From assembly GCF_028869115.1 (NCBI RefSeq), contig NZ_CP079800.1:2579501-2643500 (forward strand): DNA of 64,000 bases. Reading direction: 5' to 3'. The notes beneath the pieces are model-generated. The model had not been told where the DNA came from and ran no database searches. It saw only the letters and a list, made by a program, of their open reading frames with translations. Shown here piece after piece: positions 54,899 to 63,266 of the stretch. Both the position numbers and the translations under genes were made by a program. The DNA is from Pseudemcibacter aquimaris (GTDB lineage Bacteria; Pseudomonadota; Alphaproteobacteria; Sphingomonadales; Emcibacteraceae). Numbering within the stretch: the first letter of the stretch is position 1; each line of letters starts with the position of its first letter.

Positions 54899-56674
54899 AT
54901 GAAATATACAAAACATCTTTTTTTATTTTTAACATTATTCATTGTTGGCTGTGGTCAGGGGGAACAACAAGCCAGTAATCAACCAATTGAAACTACCGAG
55001 CGTAAACCGGTTGGTATGGTGGTTACCGCAAACCCGCTTGCAACAGAAGCAGGCCTTGAAACGCTTCGCGCTGGCGGTTCCGCAATGGACGCAGCCGTGA
55101 CCGTCTTATCAACACTAAGCTTGGTTGAACCGCAAAGTTCTGGCCTTGGTGGTGGTGGCTTCATGGTTCATTATGATGCTGATACCAAAAAAATTGATTA
55201 TTATAATGGCCGTGAACGCGCGCCGATGGGCGCAACCAAGGAATTATTCTTTGATGAAAATGGCGAAAAACTACCATTCAGACAAGCCAAAAACAGCGGC
55301 CTTTCCATTGGTGCACCGGGTGCGGTTGCCGTACTAAATATGGCTTATCAAGATCATGGTAAGCTTCCATGGAAACAATTGTTTGATCCGACACTTGAAT
55401 ATGCCGTAAACGGTTTTGCCGTTTCACCACGCATGCACAACTCAATCGTATCTTATGAGGAAAATTTCTATAAAGATCCGGCCGATGGTCCAACAGATCT
55501 TTATGAATATTTACATCTTGATGACGGTAGTCCGCTACCGATCGGTCATATCCTTGTAAACGAAGAGTACGCAGAAACATTACGTATCGTCGCCAATAAT
55601 CCGAATGATTTTTACCGCGGTGATATTGCCGAAAAAATTGCTGCGGCGGCACAGGAAATGCCCAATGGCGGCACATTATCAACACAAGACATCGCCGATT
55701 ATTACCCGGTGAAACGTGATGCATATTGCAGCAAATACCGCAACACAACCCTTTGCGGTTCCGCTCTGCCGTCGTCATGGGTGTCCGTATCAATGGTCAT
55801 GAGCCTTTTAAACGAAGCGCCACAATTTTCCGCAGAAGGCGCAGATGATCCTGAAAACTGGACGCTGCTTGCGGAAGCATTACGTATTACATATGCAGAT
55901 AACAACCAGTTCATTGCTGACGATGAATTTGTCGAAGTTCCGATCCAAGGACTGATGTCTGACGCTTATATCAAAGACCGTGCGAAACTGATTTCCCGCG
56001 AAGGTGCAAATAACAATATCGAAGCTGGCGACCCATGGGCCTATCAACAACAGCAAGCAAGCCTTCTTTACGGTAAAGACGCGACCCTAGATGACGTTGG
56101 CACGACCCACTTCGTGATTGTTGATGCCGACGGCAATGCAGTTTCCATGACCGCCACTGTTGAAGGATATTTTGGTTCACTGCGAATGGCTGGCGGTATG
56201 ATCCTTAACAACCAACTTACGGATTTTTCATTCGATTATGTTGATGCAGATGGCAATCCAATTGCCAATGCGGTTGCACCGGGCAAGCGCCCACGTTCTT
56301 CCATGTCACCAACGATCGTGCTTGATGAAAATGATGACTTCCTAATGGCCGTTGGGTCACCAGGTGGCCGTAACATCATTTCATATGTGGCCAAAACGGT
56401 TGTCGGCATCATGAGCTGGGGCCTTAGCCCGCAAGAAGCCATTGATCTGCCGAATATGGTTGCCCGTACAGAGCAAGTCCGCATCGAAAGAAACCGCGCC
56501 AAGCCGGAAATCATACAAGCACTTCGCGATTTCGGATATGATGTTTTCGAAAGCGAAGGCGAAATTTCAGGATTAAGCGCAGTACTCAAATTGGATGACG
56601 GAACATTACAAGGCGGCGCCGACCCACGCCGCGAAGGCACCGTCGGCATCCTTTTTGATGATGAAGTAAAATAA
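54899..56674 (+). CDS. ggt: Gamma-glutamyltransferase lipoprotein
   Basis: A 591-residue gamma-glutamyltranspeptidase. The leader LFLFLTLFIVGCGQG is a lipobox (cleavage before Cys18), so the enzyme is lipid-anchored at the envelope. Motifs are MVVTANPLATEAGLETLRAGGSAMDAAVTVLSTLSLVEPQSSGLGGGGFMVHYD and, at the autocleavage site, DDVGTTHFVIVDADGNAVSMTATVEGYFGS. There the Thr beginning THF becomes the nucleophile of the small subunit. It hydrolyses or transfers the gamma-glutamyl group of glutathione. It follows the Lrp/flavoprotein pair and precedes a tRNA gene. Confidence 0.95.
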   Translation: MKYTKHLFLFLTLFIVGCGQGEQQASNQPIETTERKPVGMVVTANPLATEAGLETLRAGGSAMDAAVTVLSTLSLVEPQSSGLGGGGFMVHYDADTKKIDYYNGRERAPMGATKELFFDENGEKLPFRQAKNSGLSIGAPGAVAVLNMAYQDHGKLPWKQLFDPTLEYAVNGFAVSPRMHNSIVSYEENFYKDPADGPTDLYEYLHLDDGSPLPIGHILVNEEYAETLRIVANNPNDFYRGDIAEKIAAAAQEMPNGGTLSTQDIADYYPVKRDAYCSKYRNTTLCGSALPSSWVSVSMVMSLLNEAPQFSAEGADDPENWTLLAEALRITYADNNQFIADDEFVEVPIQGLMSDAYIKDRAKLISREGANNNIEAGDPWAYQQQQASLLYGKDATLDDVGTTHFVIVDADGNAVSMTATVEGYFGSLRMAGGMILNNQLTDFSFDYVDADGNPIANAVAPGKRPRSSMSPTIVLDENDDFLMAVGSPGGRNIISYVAKTVVGIMSWGLSPQEAIDLPNMVARTEQVRIERNRAKPEIIQALRDFGYDVFESEGEISGLSAVLKLDDGTLQGGADPRREGTVGILFDDEVK

Positions 56675-56720
56675 GCAATATTGCCGGGACCATGCGGCTA
56701 TGGTAAATCAATTGTCGTGT

Positions 56721-56797
56721 GGTCCCGTAGCTCAGGTGGATAGAGCGACAGATTCCTAATCTGTAGGCCACTGGTTCGAATCCAGTCGGGATCACCA
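56721..56797 (+). tRNA. tRNA-Arg (anticodon CCT)
   Basis: Acceptor GGTCCCG pairs with CGGGATC (one G-T pair), and the D arm is GCTC..GAGC. The anticodon stem ACAGA/TCTGT encloses TTCCTAA with anticodon CCT. The T arm CTGG TTCGAAT CCAG is followed by an encoded CCA. It lies 46 bases after ggt. Confidence 0.97.
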
Positions 56798-56814
56798 TAT
56801 TAAGAGGAAAATTT

Positions 56815-57240
56815 ATGTCTAAAAAAGATGGTAGCTGTTTATGTGGGAAAGTTACTTTTACGACTACCGCAAGCAAAGAACATTTCGGCGCATGCCACTG
56901 CGCCATGTGCAGAAAATGGAGTGGCGCCCCCTTTATGGAAATTGAATGTGGGTCTGATATTGAATTTTCCGGAACAGAATACGTTTCTATTTTCAAATCA
57001 TCCGAATGGGCAGAGCGGGCATTCTGCAAAAATTGCGGAAGCCATCTTTATTATAAACTCTTACCAACCGGCAGCCATTATGTCTCACTTGGTTTATTTG
57101 ATGGTGATATTTCACCCGAATTTAGCACACAGGTTTTTATCGATAAAAAACCCGATTATTATAATTTCAAAGAAGAAACAGCCACAATGACAGAAGCCGA
57201 AATATTAGAAATGATGAATTCGGACACTGAAAACAATTAA
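56815..57240 (+). CDS. GFA family zinc protein
   Basis: A 141-residue protein of the glutathione-dependent formaldehyde-activating (Gfa/CENP-V) family with the cysteine pattern GSCLCGKVTF, CHCAMCRKWSGAPF and FCKNCGSHLYY, giving the two zinc sites. The family name comes from one formaldehyde-linked member; most act in unknown ways, often on glutathione adducts. It starts 17 bases after tRNA-Arg, with an AGAGGAAA ribosome site, and is followed by a PAS-like gene. Confidence 0.93.
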   Translation: MSKKDGSCLCGKVTFTTTASKEHFGACHCAMCRKWSGAPFMEIECGSDIEFSGTEYVSIFKSSEWAERAFCKNCGSHLYYKLLPTGSHYVSLGLFDGDISPEFSTQVFIDKKPDYYNFKEETATMTEAEILEMMNSDTENN

Positions 57241-57294
57241 ATTCTATGATTTCCCCTCATTGACTAAAAACATACATTAGAATAAATTTCAGAA

Positions 57295-57834
57295 ATGGAT
57301 AAAGAAAGAAAAACGGGAAATTCACCAGTAGATCAAAGAATTGTTAAGGTTAATGGGAAAAAATATACAAGTTATTATTTTCCATTAAACCAAGCGCCAC
57401 CTGATGAAGCGGGTGTACTTGTTGATTTTTATCATTTATGGCGCAATAGCAATCTCGAGAAAGATATCCCATCACGAAAAGATCTTCCGTTTGAAAAACT
57501 TACCGGATGGCATTCATACATTCGTATTGTTGATATGGAAAACAGCACACCAAAAGAAGACAAAATTATTGTATCCGGCGAACGTTTCAATGAATATTTT
57601 GGTAAGCAGACCATGCGTACAGAAATTAACAATCGAGAGGAAACCGACGCCGCTGTTTTAGAAGAATACCAAGAGTTTCTAAATCATATTCATAATGGTC
57701 AATATGCTTTCGTGATTGGTCATGCGCCCAATATTGACAGTAGATTACACCGCGTTATATGGCTTGATCTGCCATTATCAAATGACGGGACAAACGTCAG
57801 CCATTTATTATCCGTCCTCGTACCGCTGAAATAA
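57295..57834 (+). CDS. PAS-like sensor protein (PAS_5 type)
   Basis: A 179-residue protein with LVDFYHLWRNSNLEKDIPSRKDLPFEKLTGWHSYIRIVDMEN, the layout of the PAS_5-type domain common in alphaproteobacteria, followed by a typical PAS beta-sheet part (KIIVSGERFNEYFGKQTM and VIWLDLPLSNDG). No effector domain, so it presumably binds another protein. It lies next to, and is convergent with, the response-regulator gene of the chemotaxis-like operon. Function unknown. Confidence 0.72.
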   Translation: MDKERKTGNSPVDQRIVKVNGKKYTSYYFPLNQAPPDEAGVLVDFYHLWRNSNLEKDIPSRKDLPFEKLTGWHSYIRIVDMENSTPKEDKIIVSGERFNEYFGKQTMRTEINNREETDAAVLEEYQEFLNHIHNGQYAFVIGHAPNIDSRLHRVIWLDLPLSNDGTNVSHLLSVLVPLK

Positions 57835-57846
57835 TTATCGGATTTA

Positions 57847-58233
57847 CTAAACGCTTTTTTCCATCAAATCCATCTCAACATACTTGGATGACTTTTCCTT
57901 CAATGCAGTAAGATTGACCGGTTTTGACATATAATCATTAGCACCAGCCCCCCTTGCCTTAATGATGGCTTCTTCGCTTACATCTGCGCTGACCATAATG
58001 ATCGGCAAATCTTTTTCTGAATATGACTTTCTGATTTCCTGAACCGCTTCAATGCCATTCATGTTCGGCAAATTCACATCCATATAAACCAAATCATACT
58101 TTTGGGCCTCTATCATTTCCAGCCCCTGTTCGGCAGTTTCAGCGATATCAATCTCATAGCCCCAAATTTGTTCAACCATAAGGGCCAGTAACCTCGCGTT
58201 CATTTCCACATCTTCAACATATAATATTTTCAC
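57847..58233 (-). CDS. Single-domain response regulator
   Basis: A 128-residue receiver domain. ILYVEDVEMNARLL carries the acidic pair, MDVNLPNMNG the phospho-acceptor Asp52, SADVS the Thr/Ser switch position and SKPVN the invariant Lys. There is no output domain. The N-terminal EDVEMNARLL pattern is typical of receivers paired with hybrid-like kinases. It starts 3 bases after the upstream histidine kinase stop, which is probably its partner. Confidence 0.92.
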   Translation of the reverse strand: MKILYVEDVEMNARLLALMVEQIWGYEIDIAETAEQGLEMIEAQKYDLVYMDVNLPNMNGIEAVQEIRKSYSEKDLPIIMVSADVSEEAIIKARGAGANDYMSKPVNLTALKEKSSKYVEMDLMEKSV

Positions 58234-58236
58234 AGG

Positions 58237-59466
58237 TTATTCCTTATTTGCTATTGGTAAGGTTAATAAAATTTCCGTTCCCGAATTTCCATCTGAAATG
58301 ATGTCAACTTCACCCTTTGCATGACGCAATAATTCTTTCACAATTGAAAGTCCTAGCCCATTACCCAAGTAAACACTGTTTGCAATTCTTCCACGTTTGA
58401 AACGTTCAAAGATAACTTGTTGTTCTTCGGGCAAAATACCAATGCCGCTATCTTTGATACTTAATACAAAATTTTCATCCGATACTGAATGTTCATTAAT
58501 GAAAATCGATCCTTTTTGCACATTAAACTTCACGGCATTTGAAATCACACTATCAATTATATTTTTCAAATTATTCTTTGAAATTTTAACATGTGGGTCA
58601 TCTAATACGTTAATATTCACATCCAGATTTTTTTCATATATCTGTTCCTGATGCTTATCAATAACGCCATCGATCACAGGCATTAAATCTGTTGACCCTT
58701 CTTGATATTTACTGTTTTTTTCAAAATTCAATAACGCATCAATACTGTTCAATAACTGTTCACCACCGTACAGAATTTCATCAATATATTCTTCATTTTG
58801 CTTATCATCATTTCTTACTTTTAATAACTGGGCAAAACCAATCACCGCATTGAGAGGTGTTCTTAATTCATGACTGACATTTGATAAAATCTGATCCTTG
58901 GCAATATTTTCCATTTCTTTAAGTCGGGCAATTTCTTTTTGTTCTGTAATATCTGTACGAATGGCTATATATCCTTCAAATTTACCGGATTTGGAAAATC
59001 TTTTTTGGATAGTCGAATAAACCCAATAATAACTACCGTCTTTACGTTTATTTTTAAATTCACCACTCCATATTTCTTGCGAAAACAATGTACGATAAAC
59101 ATTGGCATAATATTCGGTTTCATGCTCGCCAGATTTTAATAAAGAATGGTCATTACCAAGTAATTCTTCTCTGCTGTATCCTGAAATTTCGCAGAAATTA
59201 TCATTCGCATAAATGATCTTACCAAACTGGTCAGTCGCACTTACGATCGCATGGTTATTTAATGCTGCTTGTGCTTGCTCATTCAGGTTTTCAATAAAAC
59301 TTAATTGTAATTTTCTTTGTTCTGCATCGATTATGTATCCGACAGCCTGAACAATTGGTGCCAACTCATTCACTATTTTAGTATAGCTACCAGGACGGTT
59401 TGCAAGACCAATCATCCCAACAATTCGGTCACCGACATTAAACGGCACACCTATCATTTTTATCAA
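58237..59466 (-). CDS. PAS histidine kinase with truncated N-terminal GAF domain
   Basis: A 409-residue kinase. HisKA ([25 protein letters not shown]) and HATPase boxes (NAVKFNVQKGSI region, IKDSGIGI, YLGNGLGLSIVKEL) follow a PAS domain at about 75-185 (VSATDQFGKIIYANDNFCEISGYSREELLG ... EGYIAIRTDITEQKEI). The first 50 residues, MIGVPFNVGDRIVGMIGLANRPGSY, are only the C-terminal half of a GAF domain. No continuation exists upstream in this frame, which meets a stop just before a TTG at 59466; the ATG at 59457 is the alternative start. It begins only 26 bases after the cheA-like stop. The truncated GAF suggests a deletion or frameshift at the 5' end. Confidence 0.82.
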   Translation of the reverse strand: MIKMIGVPFNVGDRIVGMIGLANRPGSYTKIVNELAPIVQAVGYIIDAEQRKLQLSFIENLNEQAQAALNNHAIVSATDQFGKIIYANDNFCEISGYSREELLGNDHSLLKSGEHETEYYANVYRTLFSQEIWSGEFKNKRKDGSYYWVYSTIQKRFSKSGKFEGYIAIRTDITEQKEIARLKEMENIAKDQILSNVSHELRTPLNAVIGFAQLLKVRNDDKQNEEYIDEILYGGEQLLNSIDALLNFEKNSKYQEGSTDLMPVIDGVIDKHQEQIYEKNLDVNINVLDDPHVKISKNNLKNIIDSVISNAVKFNVQKGSIFINEHSVSDENFVLSIKDSGIGILPEEQQVIFERFKRGRIANSVYLGNGLGLSIVKELLRHAKGEVDIISDGNSGTEILLTLPIANKE

Positions 59467-59491
59467 TCTTTAATTCCATTTTTGCCTCGCA

Positions 59492-61789
59492 CTAAAATAA
59501 TTCAATACCGTCGTCATCATCGTCATCGTCCTGACTGGTGGCCGCTACTTCACTGACATCTGATTTTTTTTCTTCAGTTTCCGATGAATGTCCATAGCTA
59601 TCATCTAGGCCATCAAGAAATCTTTCTTTTACTTCGACAAGTGGGAAACTTTCTAAAATCTGTTTGATCCAATTTTGAACCAACTCTTTATGCAGGGCTT
59701 CATCATCTAATTCGCTCATCACTGCATTATGCTCAAGATCGTTAAGGAAATCATCAAGTGAACCAAGCGTCACTTTGATGGTTTCAAGATATTGGGTGGC
59801 ACGGTCTTGGAATTGGAAACCAGTAATCAAGCCAGAAATATCCTGCGCGATTTTTTCCGACATGTGTGATGATTCCTCAAGGCGAAGACTGAAATCATTG
59901 TTATATTCAATCATTTCTTCCATCATGCTATCGATATTATCTTTAGCAGTAATATTTTGGGACATGTCGATATTTGCGATCTTTTTCAAGGATTCAAAAC
60001 TTTCTTTTATCCCCGAAGAAACAGACCCCATTTTCGATTGAATTTCACCCGCAAGCCCGTTAATCAATTGGGACAAATCCTTCATTTCATCCGCAACAAC
60101 AGAAAAACCCTTACCCGCATCGCCGGCACGCGCAGATTCAATTTTAGCATTTAACGCCAGTAAATTTGTCTTGCTATTAATGTCTTCAATTTTAAAAAGG
60201 AGCGCTTCCGTTTCTTCAACATTGCCCATGACTTTTTCCAGATCGTAAACCATCTGGATACTTTCTTTTGAAAGGGTCACAATTTTGGAAATACCACTAC
60301 CCACACCGCGACCAGACACATTTGTGACTTCGGCTGCTGTTGAAAAACCCGGATGAAAAATCAAATTATCAATATCTTCGTCGGCCAAGTTATCTGATTC
60401 AATCAGGTTCTTTTCCAGTGCTTTCTTTAAGACCACATCTCTTTTGATACCTTGACCATCATCGGATACTTCAATGACAATTCTGCCGCCACGATGTTCC
60501 GCATTAAGCCAGATCGTACCTTCTGCGCTTTTCCCGTTTTTCTCTCTTTCATCGGGCATTTCGATGCCATGATCCAAAGAATTTCTTATCATGTGTGTCA
60601 GCGGGTCGGCGATTTCTTCAATCACTGTTTTATCGACTTCAGTTGCCTCACCGGTTGTAACGAGCTTTACTTTCTTCTTAAGCTGCCCACTTAAATCACG
60701 CACCAGGCGCGGCATTCTGGAAAATACAGACTTTACCGGCTGCATGCGAATGGCCATCACATTTTCCTGAAGCTCTCGTGCATGTGCTGCGAGTTCCTCC
60801 ATGCCGGAAACAATGCGTAGATTTTGCGAAGTATCCAAATCTTCAAGGTCTTGCGTTAACATGGCCTGGGTAATCACCAACTCACCAACCATATTGACGA
60901 GCTTATCAATACGTTCAAGATCAACACGAATAGAGGTCGTTGCAGCCGTCGCTTTCTTCTTTGTCACAGGCGTTTTAACGGTGGCATCTTTGCCATTCGC
61001 TTTGGATGGTTTTTCTGTTGATACTTCTTTGGCCTCTGTTTTTTCCGGCTCTTTCACCGCCGCGTCTTCAACAACAGATATCTCAAGCTTACAATCATCT
61101 TCTACGAATTCAAAAACCTCTTCAACTTCAGAACGTGGTTCTTCAGTCGTTAATTTAAAATTCCAGGAAAAGTATGAATCTTCCGGTTCGATTGAATGTA
61201 AATCCGGAAGTTTTGATGTATCAATTTCAACTTCAACATCACCAAGTGTTTTGAGTTCTCTAATCAGAAGGATCGGTTCATTGGCATGACGAAACACTTC
61301 CGCATTGGGTATAAAGGAAATAGAATATGTTTGTTTTTCCGATTGTTGCTCTTCCGGCGCCTCTTCTTTCTTTTCCTTTGGTGCCGTTGAACCATCCGAA
61401 TTTAAATATGCTTCAAGTTCCTGTTTTGCTTCAATTCCATATTCCGGGCCAAGTTCATCTTCATTTTGTGCTGCTTCAATTAAATCGCTAAGTACATCAC
61501 TTGATTTAAACAATGTATTGGTGACATCTTCGTTATTATCAATTTCACCATTGCGCATGCGATCAAGCAATGCTTCGAATGTATGTGAAAATGATATCAA
61601 ATCTGTAAATTGAAAAGTTCCCGCACCGGCCTTAATTGAATGAACCGCCCTAAAGATTGCATTCAACGTTTCATCGTCATCATCACCAGATTGCAAATCT
61701 GATAAATGTTGTTCCATATCTGCTGTCAGTTCATCACATTCCGTAAAGAAAACAGTTTTAAACTGAGCAAACGGATCATCACCTGTCAT
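59492..61789 (-). CDS. CheA N-terminal region fused to the tail of a chemoreceptor-like protein
   Basis: A 765-residue chimera. Residues 1-110 are the HPt (P1) domain with phospho-acceptor His50 ([12 protein letters not shown]). A linker and P2-like region (154-245) follow, then P3 dimerisation ([25 protein letters not shown]) and P4 ATPase N-terminal parts ([41 protein letters not shown]). At residue 497 (base 60299) the CheA sequence, normally GRGVGMDVV, turns into SGISKIVTL... and continues as an MCP-type signalling domain. This has the hairpin tip [32 protein letters not shown] and a tail ending DDDDGIELF. The rest of P4 and the CheW-like P5 are missing, so kinase activity is unlikely. 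Confidence 0.85.
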   Translation of the reverse strand: MTGDDPFAQFKTVFFTECDELTADMEQHLSDLQSGDDDDETLNAIFRAVHSIKAGAGTFQFTDLISFSHTFEALLDRMRNGEIDNNEDVTNTLFKSSDVLSDLIEAAQNEDELGPEYGIEAKQELEAYLNSDGSTAPKEKKEEAPEEQQSEKQTYSISFIPNAEVFRHANEPILLIRELKTLGDVEVEIDTSKLPDLHSIEPEDSYFSWNFKLTTEEPRSEVEEVFEFVEDDCKLEISVVEDAAVKEPEKTEAKEVSTEKPSKANGKDATVKTPVTKKKATAATTSIRVDLERIDKLVNMVGELVITQAMLTQDLEDLDTSQNLRIVSGMEELAAHARELQENVMAIRMQPVKSVFSRMPRLVRDLSGQLKKKVKLVTTGEATEVDKTVIEEIADPLTHMIRNSLDHGIEMPDEREKNGKSAEGTIWLNAEHRGGRIVIEVSDDGQGIKRDVVLKKALEKNLIESDNLADEDIDNLIFHPGFSTAAEVTNVSGRGVGSGISKIVTLSKESIQMVYDLEKVMGNVEETEALLFKIEDINSKTNLLALNAKIESARAGDAGKGFSVVADEMKDLSQLINGLAGEIQSKMGSVSSGIKESFESLKKIANIDMSQNITAKDNIDSMMEEMIEYNNDFSLRLEESSHMSEKIAQDISGLITGFQFQDRATQYLETIKVTLGSLDDFLNDLEHNAVMSELDDEALHKELVQNWIKQILESFPLVEVKERFLDGLDDSYGHSSETEEKKSDVSEVAATSQDDDDDDDGIELF

Positions 61790-61820
61790 GTATTTCCCTG
61801 TTCTGTTTTTTTATTCTGAT

Positions 61821-62186
61821 TTAAGGACACACTTTAGCTACTACTTTTATCAACTTCTCCGGTACAAATGGTTTTACAATCCAGCCTGTTGCTCCGGCTG
61901 AACGACCCTCTTGTTTTAGGTCATCGCCAGATTCAGTTGTCAGGATTAAAATCGGCATGGAACGATATTTATCGTCCACGCGAACATTTTTGATTAAATC
62001 AATGCCGTTCATTCCCGGCATATTAATATCTGTAATAATAAGATCGATTTCGTTGGATTTTAATTTGGTTAACCCATCGTTCCCATCAACGGCCAACGTG
62101 ACATCATACCCTGCACCTTGCAGTGTAAAATTGATCATATCTCTCATGGTTTTTGAATCATCAACAGCCAGAATTTTTTTAGCCAT
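61821..62186 (-). CDS. cheY: CheY-type response regulator
   Basis: A 121-residue receiver: ILAVDDSKTMRDMINFTLQGAGYDV with the acidic pair, LIITDINMPGMNG with phospho-acceptor Asp53, ILTTESG with the switch Thr, and GWIVKPFVPEKL with the invariant Lys. The DDSKTMR start is that of chemotaxis CheY proteins. It lies between the STAS gene (1 base) and the cheA-like gene (31 bases), matching the usual STAS-CheY-CheA order. Confidence 0.93.
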   Translation of the reverse strand: MAKKILAVDDSKTMRDMINFTLQGAGYDVTLAVDGNDGLTKLKSNEIDLIITDINMPGMNGIDLIKNVRVDDKYRSMPILILTTESGDDLKQEGRSAGATGWIVKPFVPEKLIKVVAKVCP

Positions 62187-62187
62187 T

Positions 62188-62493
62188 TTAAGAACTCCAA
62201 TCTTTATATTCTTTTTCCAATCCCAAATCGGTTACCGCACTAATGAATGCATCCGATGCATTCGTGACAATTAATTTGGAATTATTTTTTTTAAGTTCAT
62301 TATCGGTAGCCACAATCAACTGGATGCATGGGGTCAGAATTCTTTCAACTTCTGAGCCATCTATCGTAATTTCACTCTTGTCATTCAATTGGGATTCCAG
62401 CTGCACTTTGAAATCATTTGCTGCGACAAGATCCATAACTGGAGAAAGTTTAATTGTGTCAGTCATAAAGGTAAATTTCCTCCCTGAATTCAC
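62188..62493 (-). CDS. STAS-domain protein of the chemotaxis operon
   Basis: A 101-residue STAS domain: TIKLSPVMDLVAANDFKVQLESQLNDKSEITIDGSEVERILTPCIQLIVATDNELKKNNSKLIVTNASDAFISAVTDLGLEKEY. The usual phosphorylatable Ser region reads ILTPCIQ. Similar proteins head chemotaxis operons in alphaproteobacteria; their role there is unclear. It is the first gene of the minus-strand operon, 43 bases downstream of a consensus CtrA box pointing at it. Confidence 0.88.
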   Translation of the reverse strand: MNSGRKFTFMTDTIKLSPVMDLVAANDFKVQLESQLNDKSEITIDGSEVERILTPCIQLIVATDNELKKNNSKLIVTNASDAFISAVTDLGLEKEYKDWSS

Positions 62494-62534
62494 TTTTACC
62501 GATTAAATTTCGCAATAGTATTTGCCAATTTAGT

Positions 62535-62550
62535 TAACAAGCAATTAAAA
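62535..62550 (-). promoter_or_regulatory. CtrA-box consensus before the STAS/cheY/cheA operon
   Basis: On the minus strand TTAATTGCTTGTTAAC (TTAA-N7-TTAAC), the full CtrA consensus, lies 43 bases before the STAS start. CtrA governs motility and chemotaxis genes in many alphaproteobacteria. Confidence 0.6.
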
Positions 62551-62649
62551 TATTAAATATATTAAGTAAAATTTCTGTTACAATTTTATATATGCTTGGC
62601 GACAACGCGCCTTACCCCCAAAAATATTGCTCACTGAATATAAACTTTT

Positions 62650-62701
62650 GAATCAAAATGAATTTTTATATTGATTCGCGCGAATCATCATCATATGATT
62701 C
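62650..62701. promoter_or_regulatory. Cluster of four GANTC (CcrM) sites
   Basis: GAATC at 62650, GATTC at 62673, GAATC at 62682 and GATTC at 62697 fall within 52 bases; the middle two form the 14-base palindrome GATTCGCGCGAATC. GANTC is the CcrM methylation site of alphaproteobacteria, and promoter GANTC can link expression to replication. Confidence 0.45.
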
Positions 62702-62713
62702 GTAATGTTATGC

Positions 62714-62729
62714 TTAACAAAAGATTAAC
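62714..62729 (+). promoter_or_regulatory. CtrA-box consensus before the DUF2786-like gene
   Basis: TTAACAAAAGATTAAC matches TTAA-N7-TTAAC exactly, 48 bases before the ATG at 62777. Together with the minus-strand copy at 62535, each divergent gene has its own box. Confidence 0.6.
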
Positions 62730-62776
62730 GCGGTACAATTTTACAAACTGTTTTAATGTCTTTCCCGGAGGAAATA

Positions 62777-63259
62777 ATGCCTGAAACAGACCTTTTTAGT
62801 AACGAACAAGAACTACAAAAATTATGTCGTATACTAGAGCTTTCAAATTCAACAAATGACGCCGAATGTTTAGTGGCAACTCGTAAAGCTCAACAAATTC
62901 TTTCTAAGTATGGTTTAACATATCACGCGTTTATTAGCAAATTACAATATAAATCAACCCATTCTACTAAACGAAAAATCAAAGAACTACAGTCAAAAAT
63001 AAAAGAACAAAATGCAAAAATCGCAAGACTGGAAAAACGACAATCATCGGATCTAAATACTGCAAATTCGACCCCAAGGTTCCTTGGTCCCATTCAAGGA
63101 TTAAAAAAGTATTTGATGGGTAATTTTTCACTTAAAACCCATGAACGCGCCTTACTAGAAGGGATTAAGGAAATTGAACCAAAATCAAAAGAAGCCTATA
63201 TGATTTTAATATGCGCCAGAAGACATGGCGTCGAATATAAATTGGCGAACAATTTATAA
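62777..63259 (+). CDS. DUF2786-like protein with coiled coil
   Basis: A 160-residue protein starting MPETDLFSNEQELQKLCRILELSNSTNDAECLVATRKAQQILSKYGLTYHAFISKL, similar to the DUF2786 unit (short helical repeat with KAQxLLxKYGL). A Lys/Glu-rich coiled coil (KRKIKELQSKIKEQNAKIARLEKR) and a C-terminal helical part follow. The ATG at 62777 is chosen because GGAGG lies 5 bases upstream. Function unknown. The upstream CtrA box suggests cell-cycle control. Confidence 0.72.
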   Translation: MPETDLFSNEQELQKLCRILELSNSTNDAECLVATRKAQQILSKYGLTYHAFISKLQYKSTHSTKRKIKELQSKIKEQNAKIARLEKRQSSDLNTANSTPRFLGPIQGLKKYLMGNFSLKTHERALLEGIKEIEPKSKEAYMILICARRHGVEYKLANNL

Positions 63260-63266
63260 ATATCAT

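Noticed and set aside
60801-61289. Ser-rich 162-codon frame on the plus strand opposite cheA
   Set aside because: It is antisense to the P2/linker part of cheA. The serine runs are the reverse reading of Glu/Lys/Asp-rich codons; nothing supports expression.
62551-62570. Further TTAA repeats near the CtrA box as extra CtrA sites
   Set aside because: Spacing between the TTAA units is 4-5 bases instead of 7; the region is simply AT-rich.
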